DNA from: CAYQQU01 sp964419545
GTDB taxonomy: Bacteria; Bacteroidota; Bacteroidia; Chitinophagales; Saprospiraceae
DNA: 64,000 bases
Assembly: GCA_964419545.1 (NCBI GenBank)
Contig: CAYQQU010000024.1
Coordinates: 13,817-77,816, forward strand
Direction: 5' to 3'
The stretch's first letter is position 1. The number at the start of each line of letters is the position of its first letter. A program made the translations under genes and the position numbers. Of this stretch, positions 9,656-18,309 are shown in pieces. The notes under the pieces were generated by a model. The model worked only from the letters and a program-made list of their open reading frames with translations. It did not search any database and was not told the DNA's origin.

Positions 9656-11287
9656 TCAATATCCGGTATTCTGCGACAGGTTCGGGTTGGCGTCCAGCTG
9701 GCTCTGCGGAATCGGATAAAACTCCTTGTACCGTTCCTCCGGGTTGGCGTCTTTCAGGAACCAGCCGTCCTGCCAGTGGCCGAAGCGGATGGTAGTGGCG
9801 CGCGAATGGTTTTCCAGCGCCAGCTCTTTTTTGATCTCCCAGTAGAGGTCGTCTTCCGTCAGGGCGGGCAGCGGGTCGAGCCCGGCGCGATCTCTGATCT
9901 GGTTGACCAGAGAAAGGGCTTCCGCGCTACCCTCGTCCAGTCGCCAGAGGGCTTCCGCTCTCGTCAGCAGGACGTCGGCGTACCGGAAAATGGGGAAGTC
10001 GTTCGAACCGCCGCCGGCGATGCCGAGGGGGTATTCAAACTTGCCGTACCGAGCCCCGTTGCGGTACAAGCACCGGCCGTCGGCGCTGAATTCATAGCCG
10101 GGCGTAATATTGATGTTGCAAAACTCCCGTCGTTCCGCTTCCGTAAGCTGATCGGAGGTTTTGTCGGGCCAGCCGAAGGCCGCGCGGTCGGCCGGATCCG
10201 GATAGTTGTCGTAGTCTTCTATACAATTGATCAAACGGAATTCATCTTTGGGATTGGCGTAGAAAAAGCCGAGTTCTTCCGAGAAGGTCGGTTGGGCTTC
10301 CACGGTATATTGCTGGCCGATGATGAACATGCCGCGGCGATTGTCATTCTCGTCGAAGGCGTTGTAGAAGTCTTCCTGAATACTGAAGCCGCCCCAGGGG
10401 GTGGCCCCGCCGGAAATGCCGAAAGTAGGGTTGGCCGACTGGTGCAGCGCCTGCCAGCGGATGCTGAAGTTACCGGCGTTGATGCGGTCGTAGGGCACCA
10501 CGAACATATTTTCCGAGGAGCCTTCATTTTCGAGGAGGAAGTTGGCGAAATACCCGTTTTCCAGGCTGTAGACGCCGCTGTTGATGATGGCGTTGGCGGC
10601 GTCGGCGGCTTCCTGGTAATGCGGCCCTGCGTCGAAACGCTCGGCATTGATGTACAGCTTCGCCAGCACCATATAAGCGACCCACTTATTCATCTTGGCG
10701 TAGGCCGCGGTGCTTTCCGTGGCGTTGGGGATGGCGGCGAGCAGTTCCTGCTCGATGAAGGCAAATGCTTCCGCCGCCGTGCTTTGCTCAGGCTGGGGGT
10801 CGGCCTCGGCGAACCTGGTTTCCAAAGGAATATTGCCGAAAAGGTCGAGCGCCAGGTAGAAGTATAAGGCCCGCAAAGCCTTCAGCTCGGCGATGACGGG
10901 ATCGTCCGGCTCCAGGTTGGCTTCCAGCGTCTCCAACAGGCGGTTGCAGGTGCCGACGCCGCCGAACCAGGCATTCCATCGCCCCCCGACAAAGTCCAGG
11001 GGATTGAACTCGTGGCGCATCAGGCGGGGCCATAATCCGCCGTCGTTCCAGCCGCCGTTGGAGCGGATGGGTACGGTGGCGACATCGGTGGTCAACTCAC
11101 TCACCTCGTGGTTGCCCCAGTATTGGTAAAGCGGGGTGTAGGCCGTAGCCGTGAACGCCGCTAGCTGATCTTCATCCTGAAAGAAGTTTTCAGGCGTGAT
11201 CTCGCTGAATATTTCCGGCTCCAGATCCGAACAGGAATACAGACCTGCGCCTATTAATATGACGAAAATTATGCTGATTTTTTTCAT
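9656..11287 (-). CDS. SusD/RagB family nutrient-binding outer membrane lipoprotein
   Basis: The 543-residue product has a lipoprotein signal peptide with Cys19 (GLYSC) followed by the SDLEPE start typical of SusD proteins. The N-terminal part carries the helical SusD-like region (FFQDEDQLAAF near 40, then TPR-like helices), and the C-terminal part has the RagB/SusD signature (ADVLLTRAEALWRL near 465 and NQIRDRAGLDPLP). SusD proteins form a lid over the SusC barrel and capture the ligand, commonly a glycan but also peptides. It follows susC on the same strand with a 115-bp gap that contains a heptamer repeat. No glycoside hydrolase, peptidase or sulfatase is visible in the operon, so the substrate class stays open. 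Confidence 0.95.
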   Translation of the reverse strand: MKKISIIFVILIGAGLYSCSDLEPEIFSEITPENFFQDEDQLAAFTATAYTPLYQYWGNHEVSELTTDVATVPIRSNGGWNDGGLWPRLMRHEFNPLDFVGGRWNAWFGGVGTCNRLLETLEANLEPDDPVIAELKALRALYFYLALDLFGNIPLETRFAEADPQPEQSTAAEAFAFIEQELLAAIPNATESTAAYAKMNKWVAYMVLAKLYINAERFDAGPHYQEAADAANAIINSGVYSLENGYFANFLLENEGSSENMFVVPYDRINAGNFSIRWQALHQSANPTFGISGGATPWGGFSIQEDFYNAFDENDNRRGMFIIGQQYTVEAQPTFSEELGFFYANPKDEFRLINCIEDYDNYPDPADRAAFGWPDKTSDQLTEAERREFCNINITPGYEFSADGRCLYRNGARYGKFEYPLGIAGGGSNDFPIFRYADVLLTRAEALWRLDEGSAEALSLVNQIRDRAGLDPLPALTEDDLYWEIKKELALENHSRATTIRFGHWQDGWFLKDANPEERYKEFYPIPQSQLDANPNLSQNTGY

Positions 11288-11332
11288 AACGATTAGGATT
11301 TACAGTCACTAAAACTTTGTCAGAGGGTGTTG

Positions 11333-11362
11333 GTTTTTGGTCTTTGGTCTTTGGTCTTTGGT
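11333..11362. repeat. Heptamer repeat (TTTGGTC)n between susC and susD
   Basis: Tandem TTTGGTC units are seen on the plus strand, which the susCD transcript reads as GACCAAA. The block begins about 45 bases upstream of the susD start codon. The same heptamer forms a large hairpin at 23599-23698, so this is a dispersed simple-repeat family in this genome. No coding function is evident. Confidence 0.8.
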
Positions 11363-11402
11363 GTTGGGGGACCAATGACGGGGGAACTGTTTTTGTAAAA
11401 TA

Positions 11403-14400
11403 CTAAAAACTGCAATTTAAACCTAAGGTCCAAATTCTCGACGGGAAATAAGTCACCCGCCGGTCGATGCCGGGCACCAGGATATCGCCGGCAAACTGGT
11501 CGTTGGTGTTGCCTTCGGTGCTGGGCCCGGGATCAAAATAGCGCACCTCGGGATCGGCCCCCGTATAATCGGTAATGACGAAAATATTCTGGCCGGAGAA
11601 ATACAGGCGCAGTGACCGGAAGACGCTGCTCTCGGAAAAGTCAAAGGTATATCCCAGCGTGGCGTTGTCCAGCTTGAGGAAAGAAGCGTCTTCGACGTAG
11701 GCGGAATGCCAGGCGTCGGTCTGCGCGTCTTCCGGATTGTAGAAATCGGTGATGATGATGTTCTGCCTGCCGGAAACCGCCGGGTGTTCGAAGTAGGCGC
11801 GATTGATGTTGGCCAGCGAATGACCGAAGCTCCCGCGGAAGAAGAAGTTCAGGTCAAAGTTTTTGTAGCGGAAAGAGTTGCTGATCCCGATATTGAAATC
11901 CGGTAAGCCGTTGCCCACCACCACGAAATCTTCGGTATTGCGCTCGGTGGTTTCATTGCCGTTCTGATCCAGGAGTACGGCGACGCCGTCGTCGTTGTAG
12001 CGCACGAAAATGGGGGCGAGCAACTGACCGATCTCATCGCCTTCCGACAATCGGGAGATGAAGGTGTTGTTCAAGCCGGGAGGGCCGATATTTCCCCGGT
12101 TGAGCACCACATCTTCGTCCAGGTTCCATTGCACCAGGGTAGTCTCGAAGGTGGAGTAATTGGCCGAGATATCCCACGAGAAGTCGCTGCGTTCCAATAC
12201 GTTGAAGTTCAATTGCACTTCCAGCCCTTCCGTTTCCAGCTCGCCGACGTTCACCAGGGCGGTAGGGAACTCATTGGGAGGCGTAGGTACGGAAATGGTG
12301 TTCAACAGGTCGGAAGTGGTGCGGATAAAATAATCCACGCTACCGGAAAGGCGGTAATCCAGCAAAGCAAAATCCACCCCCAGGTTCAGCTCGCCTTTTT
12401 CTTCCCACTTGAGGTCGGGGTTGGGGTTGGAGCCCGGGCCGATAGCCGGGACGAACTCGCCGTTGACAAAGCCGGAGCCTTGTCTTCTCAGCACCTCGAG
12501 GAAGGCCAGGGCGTCGGCGGGCGGGTTGCCCGTTACGCCGTAGCCGGCTCTGAGCTTCAGGTTGTCGAAGAGGCCCAGATTGGCTGCTCTGGCTACGTCG
12601 ACGCCACCGCTCACGGCCCAGAAGTTACCCCAGCGGTTGTTGGCGCCGAAACGGGAAGAGCCTTCCCGCCGGTAGCTCGCCGTGAGGTAGTAGGTGTCGC
12701 TCAGGTTCAGGCTCACCCGCCCGAAGTAGGCGATCAACCGGGATCGCGTTTTAAAGGAACTGGTGCTGCGGGTGCCCTCCGGATTGTTGAAGCCGTTGCC
12801 CAGCCCCAGGTTGTTGAAGGTCACCTCGTTGGTGATAAAATCCGTATTGGTTACCGAAAAACCTTCCGTCGTGAGTTCCTGGAAGGAGTAGCCGCCCAGG
12901 AGGGAGTAGGACAAATTACCCTTTTCCCCCTGGTAAGAAGCGGTGGCCTCGAACAGTTCGTTGATATCATCGCTGGACGTTCGGGTGGCGATGCCGTTGT
13001 TGACCGGCGCGCTGCCGTCTGCCCATAGCGAGTTGTTGTTGATGTAGGTGCCGGTGAGGTTGCTTTCCGTCTGGATGGAATAATTGGCCATCACCGAAAG
13101 CCCTTGCAGCAGCTCGTACTCCGCTTTGAAGTTGCCGATGAGGCCTTTGTTGCGGCCGATATTGGTGTTGAGCTCGTTCAGCTCAATCGGGTTGAACACG
13201 TCCTGGGTGAAGGTCTGGAAAAAGCCCGACTCGGAATCTTCGTCAAAAATCGGGGCGGTGGGCGGGAAGTTCATGGCATAACGCAGCGCCTGGGGAAAAC
13301 CGAAGTCGCTGTCTCTCTGCGTAAACGATGCAATGGACGTGAGGCGCAAGCGATCGTTCAGCAGCTTTTGGGTGAAGTTGAGTCGCGCGTTGAACTGTTC
13401 GAACCCGCGATCCTCCTGCACCCCTTCCACGTCGCGATAGTTGACGGAAGCCCGGTAGCTGGAAGCGCCGTTATTGCTGGTCACGGCAATATTGTGTACG
13501 TTGGAGATGCCGGTCTGCGTAATTTCGTCGATCCAGTCGGTCCGCGCCCCCAGATCCTGGCCGCCCGCTTCGATAAACTGTTCCGGCGAGGCGATGGGGT
13601 GGGTGTTCTGAACGCTTTCGAAAGCGACATAACCGTTGTAATCCAGGCGGGTATCGGTGACGTTGGCGCCCGACTTGGTGGTCACGATGATCACGCCGGA
13701 ACTGCCCCGGGTGCCGTAGATCGCGGCCGCGGAGGCGTCTTTCAACACTTCGATCGACTCGATATCGTTGGGGTCCAGAATGTCTAGCGAACCACCGATC
13801 ACCCCGTCGATGACCACCAGCGGCTCGGCGTTTTGCCCCAGGGTAGACAGCCCCCGCAGGCGGATGGCGAAGGGCTGGTTGGGGTTGCTGCCCGCGCGGG
13901 CGATCTGCAGGCCGGCTACCTTACCTTGCAGCAACTGGGTGGGATCGTTGACGTTTCCGCGGTTGAATTCCTCCGAGTTGACGGAGACAATGGAACTGGT
14001 GACCTCCCGGGACTTTGCCGTACCGTAACCCAGTACGACCACCTCTTCCAGTTTGGCGAAATCCTGCTGCATGGTCACGTCAATGGTGGTGCGCTGGTTG
14101 ATAGGCACCTCCTGGGTCAAATACCCCACATAGGAGAAGACCAGAATAGCGGCGTCGTCGGGAACGACCAGTTCGTATTTACCTTCATAATCCGTAACCG
14201 TACCGGTCGAAGAAGATCCTTTGACGATCACGGTGGCGCCGATGAGCGGGTCTCCGTTTTCGTCCACTACCTGTCCGGTGATGGTCTTTTCTTTCGGGAC
14301 CGCAGTCCCGGCGGGTCTTTCGTTTGTCTTGCCCGGAACGGGAAGCAAACTGGGTGCGTAGGCGTTGTCGGCTTGATCATAGCTCGTGACTGGGCTGGTG

Positions 14401-14519
14401 GCCGCCACTGTTTGCAGAGGCTGGAGGCGACTGAGATCGCTTTGGGCGGCGAGTGAGAGGCCGGCGACCAGCAACAGGCTGACTGTTACTAATTGCCTAA
14501 CCACGGTGCATAGTTTCAT
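11403..14519 (-). CDS. SusC/RagA family TonB-linked outer membrane transporter
   Basis: The 1038-residue product starts with a signal peptide (about 1-25), followed by a carboxypeptidase-regulatory-like domain at about 78-150 (ITGQVVDENGDPLIGATV), a TonB-dependent plug at about 165-285 with the SusC hallmark DPNDIESIEVLKDASAAAIY, and a 22-strand-type barrel that ends in a terminal Phe. SusC proteins import bulky nutrients through the outer membrane using TonB energy and pair with SusD. The gene heads a minus-strand operon with susD and three FG-GAP lipoproteins. About 50 residues between the signal peptide and the first domain look unstructured. I could not place a promoter in the 700-bp upstream region with confidence. 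Confidence 0.96.
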   Translation of the reverse strand: MKLCTVVRQLVTVSLLLVAGLSLAAQSDLSRLQPLQTVAATSPVTSYDQADNAYAPSLLPVPGKTNERPAGTAVPKEKTITGQVVDENGDPLIGATVIVKGSSSTGTVTDYEGKYELVVPDDAAILVFSYVGYLTQEVPINQRTTIDVTMQQDFAKLEEVVVLGYGTAKSREVTSSIVSVNSEEFNRGNVNDPTQLLQGKVAGLQIARAGSNPNQPFAIRLRGLSTLGQNAEPLVVIDGVIGGSLDILDPNDIESIEVLKDASAAAIYGTRGSSGVIIVTTKSGANVTDTRLDYNGYVAFESVQNTHPIASPEQFIEAGGQDLGARTDWIDEITQTGISNVHNIAVTSNNGASSYRASVNYRDVEGVQEDRGFEQFNARLNFTQKLLNDRLRLTSIASFTQRDSDFGFPQALRYAMNFPPTAPIFDEDSESGFFQTFTQDVFNPIELNELNTNIGRNKGLIGNFKAEYELLQGLSVMANYSIQTESNLTGTYINNNSLWADGSAPVNNGIATRTSSDDINELFEATASYQGEKGNLSYSLLGGYSFQELTTEGFSVTNTDFITNEVTFNNLGLGNGFNNPEGTRSTSSFKTRSRLIAYFGRVSLNLSDTYYLTASYRREGSSRFGANNRWGNFWAVSGGVDVARAANLGLFDNLKLRAGYGVTGNPPADALAFLEVLRRQGSGFVNGEFVPAIGPGSNPNPDLKWEEKGELNLGVDFALLDYRLSGSVDYFIRTTSDLLNTISVPTPPNEFPTALVNVGELETEGLEVQLNFNVLERSDFSWDISANYSTFETTLVQWNLDEDVVLNRGNIGPPGLNNTFISRLSEGDEIGQLLAPIFVRYNDDGVAVLLDQNGNETTERNTEDFVVVGNGLPDFNIGISNSFRYKNFDLNFFFRGSFGHSLANINRAYFEHPAVSGRQNIIITDFYNPEDAQTDAWHSAYVEDASFLKLDNATLGYTFDFSESSVFRSLRLYFSGQNIFVITDYTGADPEVRYFDPGPSTEGNTNDQFAGDILVPGIDRRVTYFPSRIWTLGLNCSF

Positions 14520-15231
14520 ATAATAGCGGTTTTATTTGTAAAAAAAGTTGGCTTAGCCTACTTCATGGCTGATACACTATTCCAACTGTTTTCTTAGGGC
14601 TGCACCAAACAAGCGATTTCCCGACCCTCCGATATAATCGCAGGCAACAGGGATTCGCTCGATCTGAATAAACCGGGCTTCTTCGGCGGTACGGCGCCTC
14701 ACAACTCTTCTGCACAAAGCTCCGTAATGACGCTTACCTCCGGGCACGAAGGATCAGGCGCTGCTTCGACCACAAAGCGTAGCAGCGAATGAGAACGGCC
14801 GGAACTCAGCCAGGGAAATAACCCTCCTGATTATTGAGCGCTTTACAAGTGTAAATTAAACGCTTATTATCGACAATTCAAAATTCTCTTCCAGATTTTA
14901 ATGGATAGGCGATATACTTGGAGGCGAAACATATTATTAAAAGTAGCAAATTCCGCAATTTGCATCCGGCCTTTTCAACCGGGTGGGTCCCGGCAGGGGC
15001 TGTGCCAGGAGCGGCTTTTGCCCGGGTTATTCATGGAGTAATCCGCGTAAGAAAGCGGCCAGGTCCGCGATTCCCGGCTTGAAACTTTGTTTTACTCCCA
15101 TACTGACGAAAGTAGATATCGGCAGCCTGTTTGTGCGCAGGGATGGCTGTACCGAATTCTGCGAATGAAGAAAGGCTACCAGCCCGACCGGGAATCGCTG
15201 CGATCAGATGCAGCGCATAAATTCTGCTATT
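14520..15231. other. Intergenic region upstream of susC; holds a decayed repeat copy
   Basis: No gene is supported in these roughly 700 bases. The right half (15020-15154) carries three blocks that match, in the same order, the region 17057-17277: GCCCGGGTTATTCATGG, GGCTTGAAACTTTGTT, and a block starting TATCGGCAGCCTGTTTG. This is a decayed copy of an interspersed element. The left half is the presumed regulatory region of susC, with no clear TAnnTTTG box. Confidence 0.6.
15020..15154 (+). repeat. Interspersed intergenic repeat, copy A
   Basis: Three ordered blocks match copy B at 17057-17277: 15020-15036 against 17057-17073 (16 of 17 identical), 15076-15091 against 17197-17212 (14 of 16), and 15117-15154 against 17238-17277 (diverged). 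The spacing between blocks differs, and copy A lacks the perfect CGTCCC-AGC-GGGACG hairpin of copy B, so copy A appears older or deleted. Confidence 0.6.
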
Positions 15232-15933
15232 CTACAGCAGGAAATCCACCCCTCTCTGCTCCATTTCTTCGTACTGGCGCTTATTGAAGCGATAGAGGAA
15301 GGCGCCTTTTTTGGAATTGGACTTGTCTTTTTCGTCCAGCTTGTCGAGGATGCCCATCGAGAGGATCTTTTTGCGAAAATTCCGGCGGTCGAGTTCCCGC
15401 TGGTGGATGGCTTCGTATAGTTTGAGCAGTTGAGGAATGGTGAACTTCTCGGGCAGGAGTTCAAAGCCGATGGGCCGGTAGCGCGCCTTGCGGCGCAGGC
15501 TCTCCAGGGCGTGGGCCACCATGTCGCTATGGTCGAGCATCAAAGTGGGCGCAGACTCCAGGTCGAACCAGCGGGCCTGGTGGGTCTCTACCAGTTGCAT
15601 CTCTTCTTCGCCCAGGCGGATGAGCGCGAAGTAGGCCTGAGAGATCACCCGCGCGCCGGGATCGCGGTTTACCGCGCCGTAACAGCCCAGCGGCTCCATA
15701 AAAATATCGTGCAAGCCCGTGTATTCCTGCAGCACCCGCACCGCCGCCGCATCCACCCCTTCGTTAGGCTTGACGAAGCTGCCGATCACCGACCATTCTC
15801 CCTTGAACGGCTCCACCTTGCGCTTAAACAGGAGCAACTGCAGCTTTTCCCGGTCGAAGCCGAAAATCACACAGTCTACCGCTACCAAAATCGGAACCGC
15901 CTCCGGGTAGTATTTTTTTTGATGGTTTTTCAT
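15232..15933 (-). CDS. Nudix-fold transcriptional regulator (NrtR/AraR type)
   Basis: I take the ATG at 15933 as start (233 residues), because the 18 codons before it read poorly and the conserved fold begins at KKYYPEAVPILVAVDCV. Residues 11-145 form a Nudix domain, and 155-220 a winged-helix domain of the kind found in NrtR-like regulators. The Nudix box is degenerate (GVDAAAVRVLQEYTG in place of Gx5Ex7REUxEExGU), so it probably senses a nucleotide-like or sugar ligand and does not hydrolyse it. In Bacteroides, relatives control sugar-use genes. It lies upstream of susC on the same strand, which makes regulation of the susCD operon plausible but not shown. Confidence 0.85.
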   Translation of the reverse strand: MKNHQKKYYPEAVPILVAVDCVIFGFDREKLQLLLFKRKVEPFKGEWSVIGSFVKPNEGVDAAAVRVLQEYTGLHDIFMEPLGCYGAVNRDPGARVISQAYFALIRLGEEEMQLVETHQARWFDLESAPTLMLDHSDMVAHALESLRRKARYRPIGFELLPEKFTIPQLLKLYEAIHQRELDRRNFRKKILSMGILDKLDEKDKSNSKKGAFLYRFNKRQYEEMEQRGVDFLL

Positions 15934-16430
15934 AAAAAACACCCCTTGTCCTGAATTTGAACCGGACCCATCAGGTCTGTTTTCCAAAACAGTCGGTTAA
16001 TTTCGTGCAGAAAATTTTTTAGCGGCGGCAAGATAGCCCGGTTTTCCCAGACGGCAAAAGGAGGGTAGCCCCTGAAAATGATGCGGGCCGCCCCTCGGCG
16101 GAACGGCCTGCGGTATGGCGGCGCCTTTATCCTGGGGTTGCTCAGCCCGGCAATCCCGGAAGATGCGTAGCGTGCGGCGAGTCCGGCAACGAACCCGGGA
16201 AGAAAGGCCCGCAAGGTTGGTCAGCCCCTCTTTTTTATCGACCGAAAGTATGAATTCAAGAATCGAAACCGAGCCCCAAAACGCACTTTCAATTTTTTTT
16301 GAAAATTTTAAAAATTTAAGATTTTACACTTCTCGAAAATTTCCTATTGATAATCAGCATTTTAAATTCAGAGCACCTACAAGCTTTGTCCGAAATCATC
16401 CAGAAAAATCGGCCGCAGCAGTCTGAATAG
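15934..16430. other. Divergent intergenic region between the Nudix regulator and an ECF sigma gene
   Basis: No gene is supported in this stretch. The part near 16290-16330 is strongly AT-rich, and the promoter of the sigma factor follows at 16431-16461. No convincing promoter box was found for the leftward regulator gene. Confidence 0.5.
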
Positions 16431-16461
16431 TTGAATTTTGTTTAACGATCATGTATCTTTG
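16431..16461 (+). promoter_or_regulatory. Bacteroidota-type promoter of the ECF sigma gene
   Basis: TTG (16431-16433) is followed after 20 bases by TATCTTTG (16454-16461), matching the phylum consensus TTG...TAnnTTTG. The predicted transcription start is near 16468. This rules out the ATG at 16451, which would lie inside the promoter, and supports translation from 16502. Confidence 0.75.
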
Positions 16462-16501
16462 TTTCAACAAAACCAGAAAGAGCTTGGAAACGCTAAACAA
16501 A

Positions 16502-17035
16502 ATGCAATCCGTAATGACACAGTCTGAATTCCATACCCGCTTCAATGAAATGTCGACCGTCCTGAATTCTTTTGCCTATAACCTCACCAAGAATGTAGAA
16601 GACGCAAAAGACCTCTTCCAGGAAACGGCATTCCGGGCCATGACCAACCGGGAGAAGTTTCGCCCGGGAACGAACTTCAAAGCCTGGCTCTTTACCATCA
16701 TGAAGAACATCTTCATCAACAACTACCGCAAAAAGACCAAGGCGAATACGATCATGGATTCAACCGATAATCATTATTACCTGAACTCGGGGAGTGCAGT
16801 GATCGCCAACGGCGCCGAGTCCAACATCATGATGAAGGAACTCATCAAAATGATCGAGGAGCTGGACGATAGCACCAAAATCCCTTTTCTGATGCACTAC
16901 CGCGGCTTCAAATACCAGGAGATCGCCGATCATCTGGACCTGCCGCTCGGAACGGTCAAGAGCCGCATCTTCTTCGCCCGGAAGGAACTGAAGGAAAAAA
17001 TTCAGAAGCGGTACGAACAGCCGCTCGTTAAGTAA
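16502..17035 (+). CDS. ECF-type RNA polymerase sigma-70 factor
   Basis: The product is 177 residues from the ATG at 16502, or 173 from 16514. A longer reading from 16451 is excluded because the promoter -7 box sits there. Sigma region 2 includes DAKDLFQETAFRAM and the DNA-melting stretch FKAWLFTIMKNIFINNY; region 4 carries the helix-turn-helix YQEIADHLDLPLGTVKSRIF. It directs RNA polymerase to a specific promoter set. No anti-sigma gene is adjacent, in contrast to the second ECF factor at 53811-54389, so its control is probably transcriptional or exerted from a distant locus. This compact, lone ECF type is common in Bacteroidota. Confidence 0.95.
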   Translation: MQSVMTQSEFHTRFNEMSTVLNSFAYNLTKNVEDAKDLFQETAFRAMTNREKFRPGTNFKAWLFTIMKNIFINNYRKKTKANTIMDSTDNHYYLNSGSAVIANGAESNIMMKELIKMIEELDDSTKIPFLMHYRGFKYQEIADHLDLPLGTVKSRIFFARKELKEKIQKRYEQPLVK

Positions 17036-17056
17036 GATCGCGATGAGGAGGCGCCG

Positions 17057-17277
17057 GCCCGGATTATTCATGGCTTCTTCGCAATAGAATAATACGGGCT
17101 GGATAAGCCTTACTACGAGCAGACAGAAGCAGTTGTAAAGCGTTGGGCGGTTATTGTATTGGTCGGCGAGAGTTTAGAAAAAGGTCAGCAATTCTCGGTT
17201 TGAAACATTGTTATGCTCACGTCCCAGCGGGACGAACTATCGGTAGCCTATTTTGTACGCACTGATTGCCGTGCCGG
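17057..17277 (+). repeat. Interspersed intergenic repeat, copy B
   Basis: It shares three ordered blocks with copy A at 15020-15154 and contains a perfect small hairpin CGTCCC-AGC-GGGACG at 17220-17234. It runs into the REP-like hairpins at 17269-17381. The element fills the gap between the sigma gene and the truncated secreted-protein gene. Confidence 0.6.
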
Positions 17278-17381
17278 AGGTACGGAACAGAAAAGCTGGC
17301 AAAATACAGCGTATATTCCGTACCTCCGGCACGGAAGACCATCTTTCGAAACAATCTACCAATATCTTGCGCCTCCGGCGC
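17269..17381. repeat. REP-like paired hairpins
   Basis: CCGTGCCGGAGGTACGGAA (17269-17287) and its exact reverse complement (17316-17334) form a perfect 19-bp inverted repeat with a 28-base spacer. Each arm also folds on itself (CCGTgCC/GGtACGG). A third hairpin, GCGCC-TCC-GGCGC, lies at 17369-17381. The layout resembles REP doublets (REPINs) that are spread by RAYT transposases; no such transposase is in the window. Confidence 0.65.
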
Positions 17382-18309
17382 TGCGAATTAAAAAATGCTT
17401 ACTGCCAAACCGAGAATCGCTGACAGACGGATGGTCGATTTCGGCGCCGATGGCCGAGGCGATGAGGATACTACCATCCGGATTGCGATAGAGATCGCCG
17501 GCGCCGTATTCTAGTCGATTGGGGGGAGAGAGGTACTCCCATTCTACATTGCCCAGGCTATCGATTTGGTAAATCCACGTTCGGTGAATATAGTTTTCGT
17601 TGACCAGATGGCGATTGTCTTTAAAAGCACCAACCAAATACTTCCCATTAACATCTGGGCCAGCCAAGGAATAAACCCAATCCCGACGATTTTGACTTCC
17701 GTACGCTTTATGCCATTGGATGTTAAAATCCGAGCTAATCTTTATTAAAGAAATATCAGCGTTTCCACTATTTCCTCCACTTGGGTTCACTACTAAGTTT
17801 GCAATTAAAAAACCAGTGTCAGCAGTTACGACCATGTCTTTAGGTAGTACTGTGTTCTCTGTTGGGGAAAAAAAACTATTGTATTTCGTTGTTCGAATTG
17901 TGTCACCTTGGTTGGAGTACTGAATTGCCAACCCATAGTTTTCGGAGCCGGAGCTATATCCAATATTACCCCAGGTATTATCCCTCCAAGGTTTTAAAGT
18001 CCTATGCCATGTCTCAAAAGTTTGTAACGAATCAGTGACAGTTTTTCCCCACACCAATTCTCCGGTCACATCGAAAAAAGCGAAGATGTTACCCGTATTG
18101 AAAGGAGCAATTGAATCGGCAATGATGCCGGTAGCCATGTATCCGGAATCCACCGGCACTACACTGGTGAGCACCGCTGCCGGAAAGCCAAAGTGCAGGC
18201 GCTTCGAGAAAGTAGGCTGAGAGGATACTGTTCCAGTATATAGGAAAAAGGCTGAAAATAGGCTGAAACACCAGATTTTAGCGCCATACGCACCATTGTT
18301 TTTTTTCAT
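17356..18309 (-). CDS. Secreted beta-propeller-like protein, probably truncated at its 3' end by a REP element
   Basis: The 317-residue product has a signal peptide (about 1-31, ending in SSQ) and short repeats such as LIKISSDFNIQWHKAYGS and YQIDSLGNVEWEYLSP. These are typical of the T9SS-exported PQQ-like/propeller proteins of Bacteroidota, which usually run to 450 residues or more and end in a sorting domain. Here the protein stops after about four repeats, and the last ten or so codons (RSAGGARYW) lie inside the GCGCC-TCC-GGCGC hairpin of the REP-like block. I infer that repeat insertion removed the C-terminal half, including any sorting signal. Base composition is more AT-rich than the neighbours, which hints at different ancestry or relaxed selection. 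It may be a pseudogene. Confidence 0.6.
   Translation of the reverse strand: MKKNNGAYGAKIWCFSLFSAFFLYTGTVSSQPTFSKRLHFGFPAAVLTSVVPVDSGYMATGIIADSIAPFNTGNIFAFFDVTGELVWGKTVTDSLQTFETWHRTLKPWRDNTWGNIGYSSGSENYGLAIQYSNQGDTIRTTKYNSFFSPTENTVLPKDMVVTADTGFLIANLVVNPSGGNSGNADISLIKISSDFNIQWHKAYGSQNRRDWVYSLAGPDVNGKYLVGAFKDNRHLVNENYIHRTWIYQIDSLGNVEWEYLSPPNRLEYGAGDLYRNPDGSILIASAIGAEIDHPSVSDSRFGSKHFLIRSAGGARYW

Noticed and set aside
9453..9659. 68-codon minus-strand open frame between susD and the first FG-GAP gene
   Set aside because: It runs through the inverted repeat at 9533-9582 and into both neighbouring genes, and has no domain or signal peptide.
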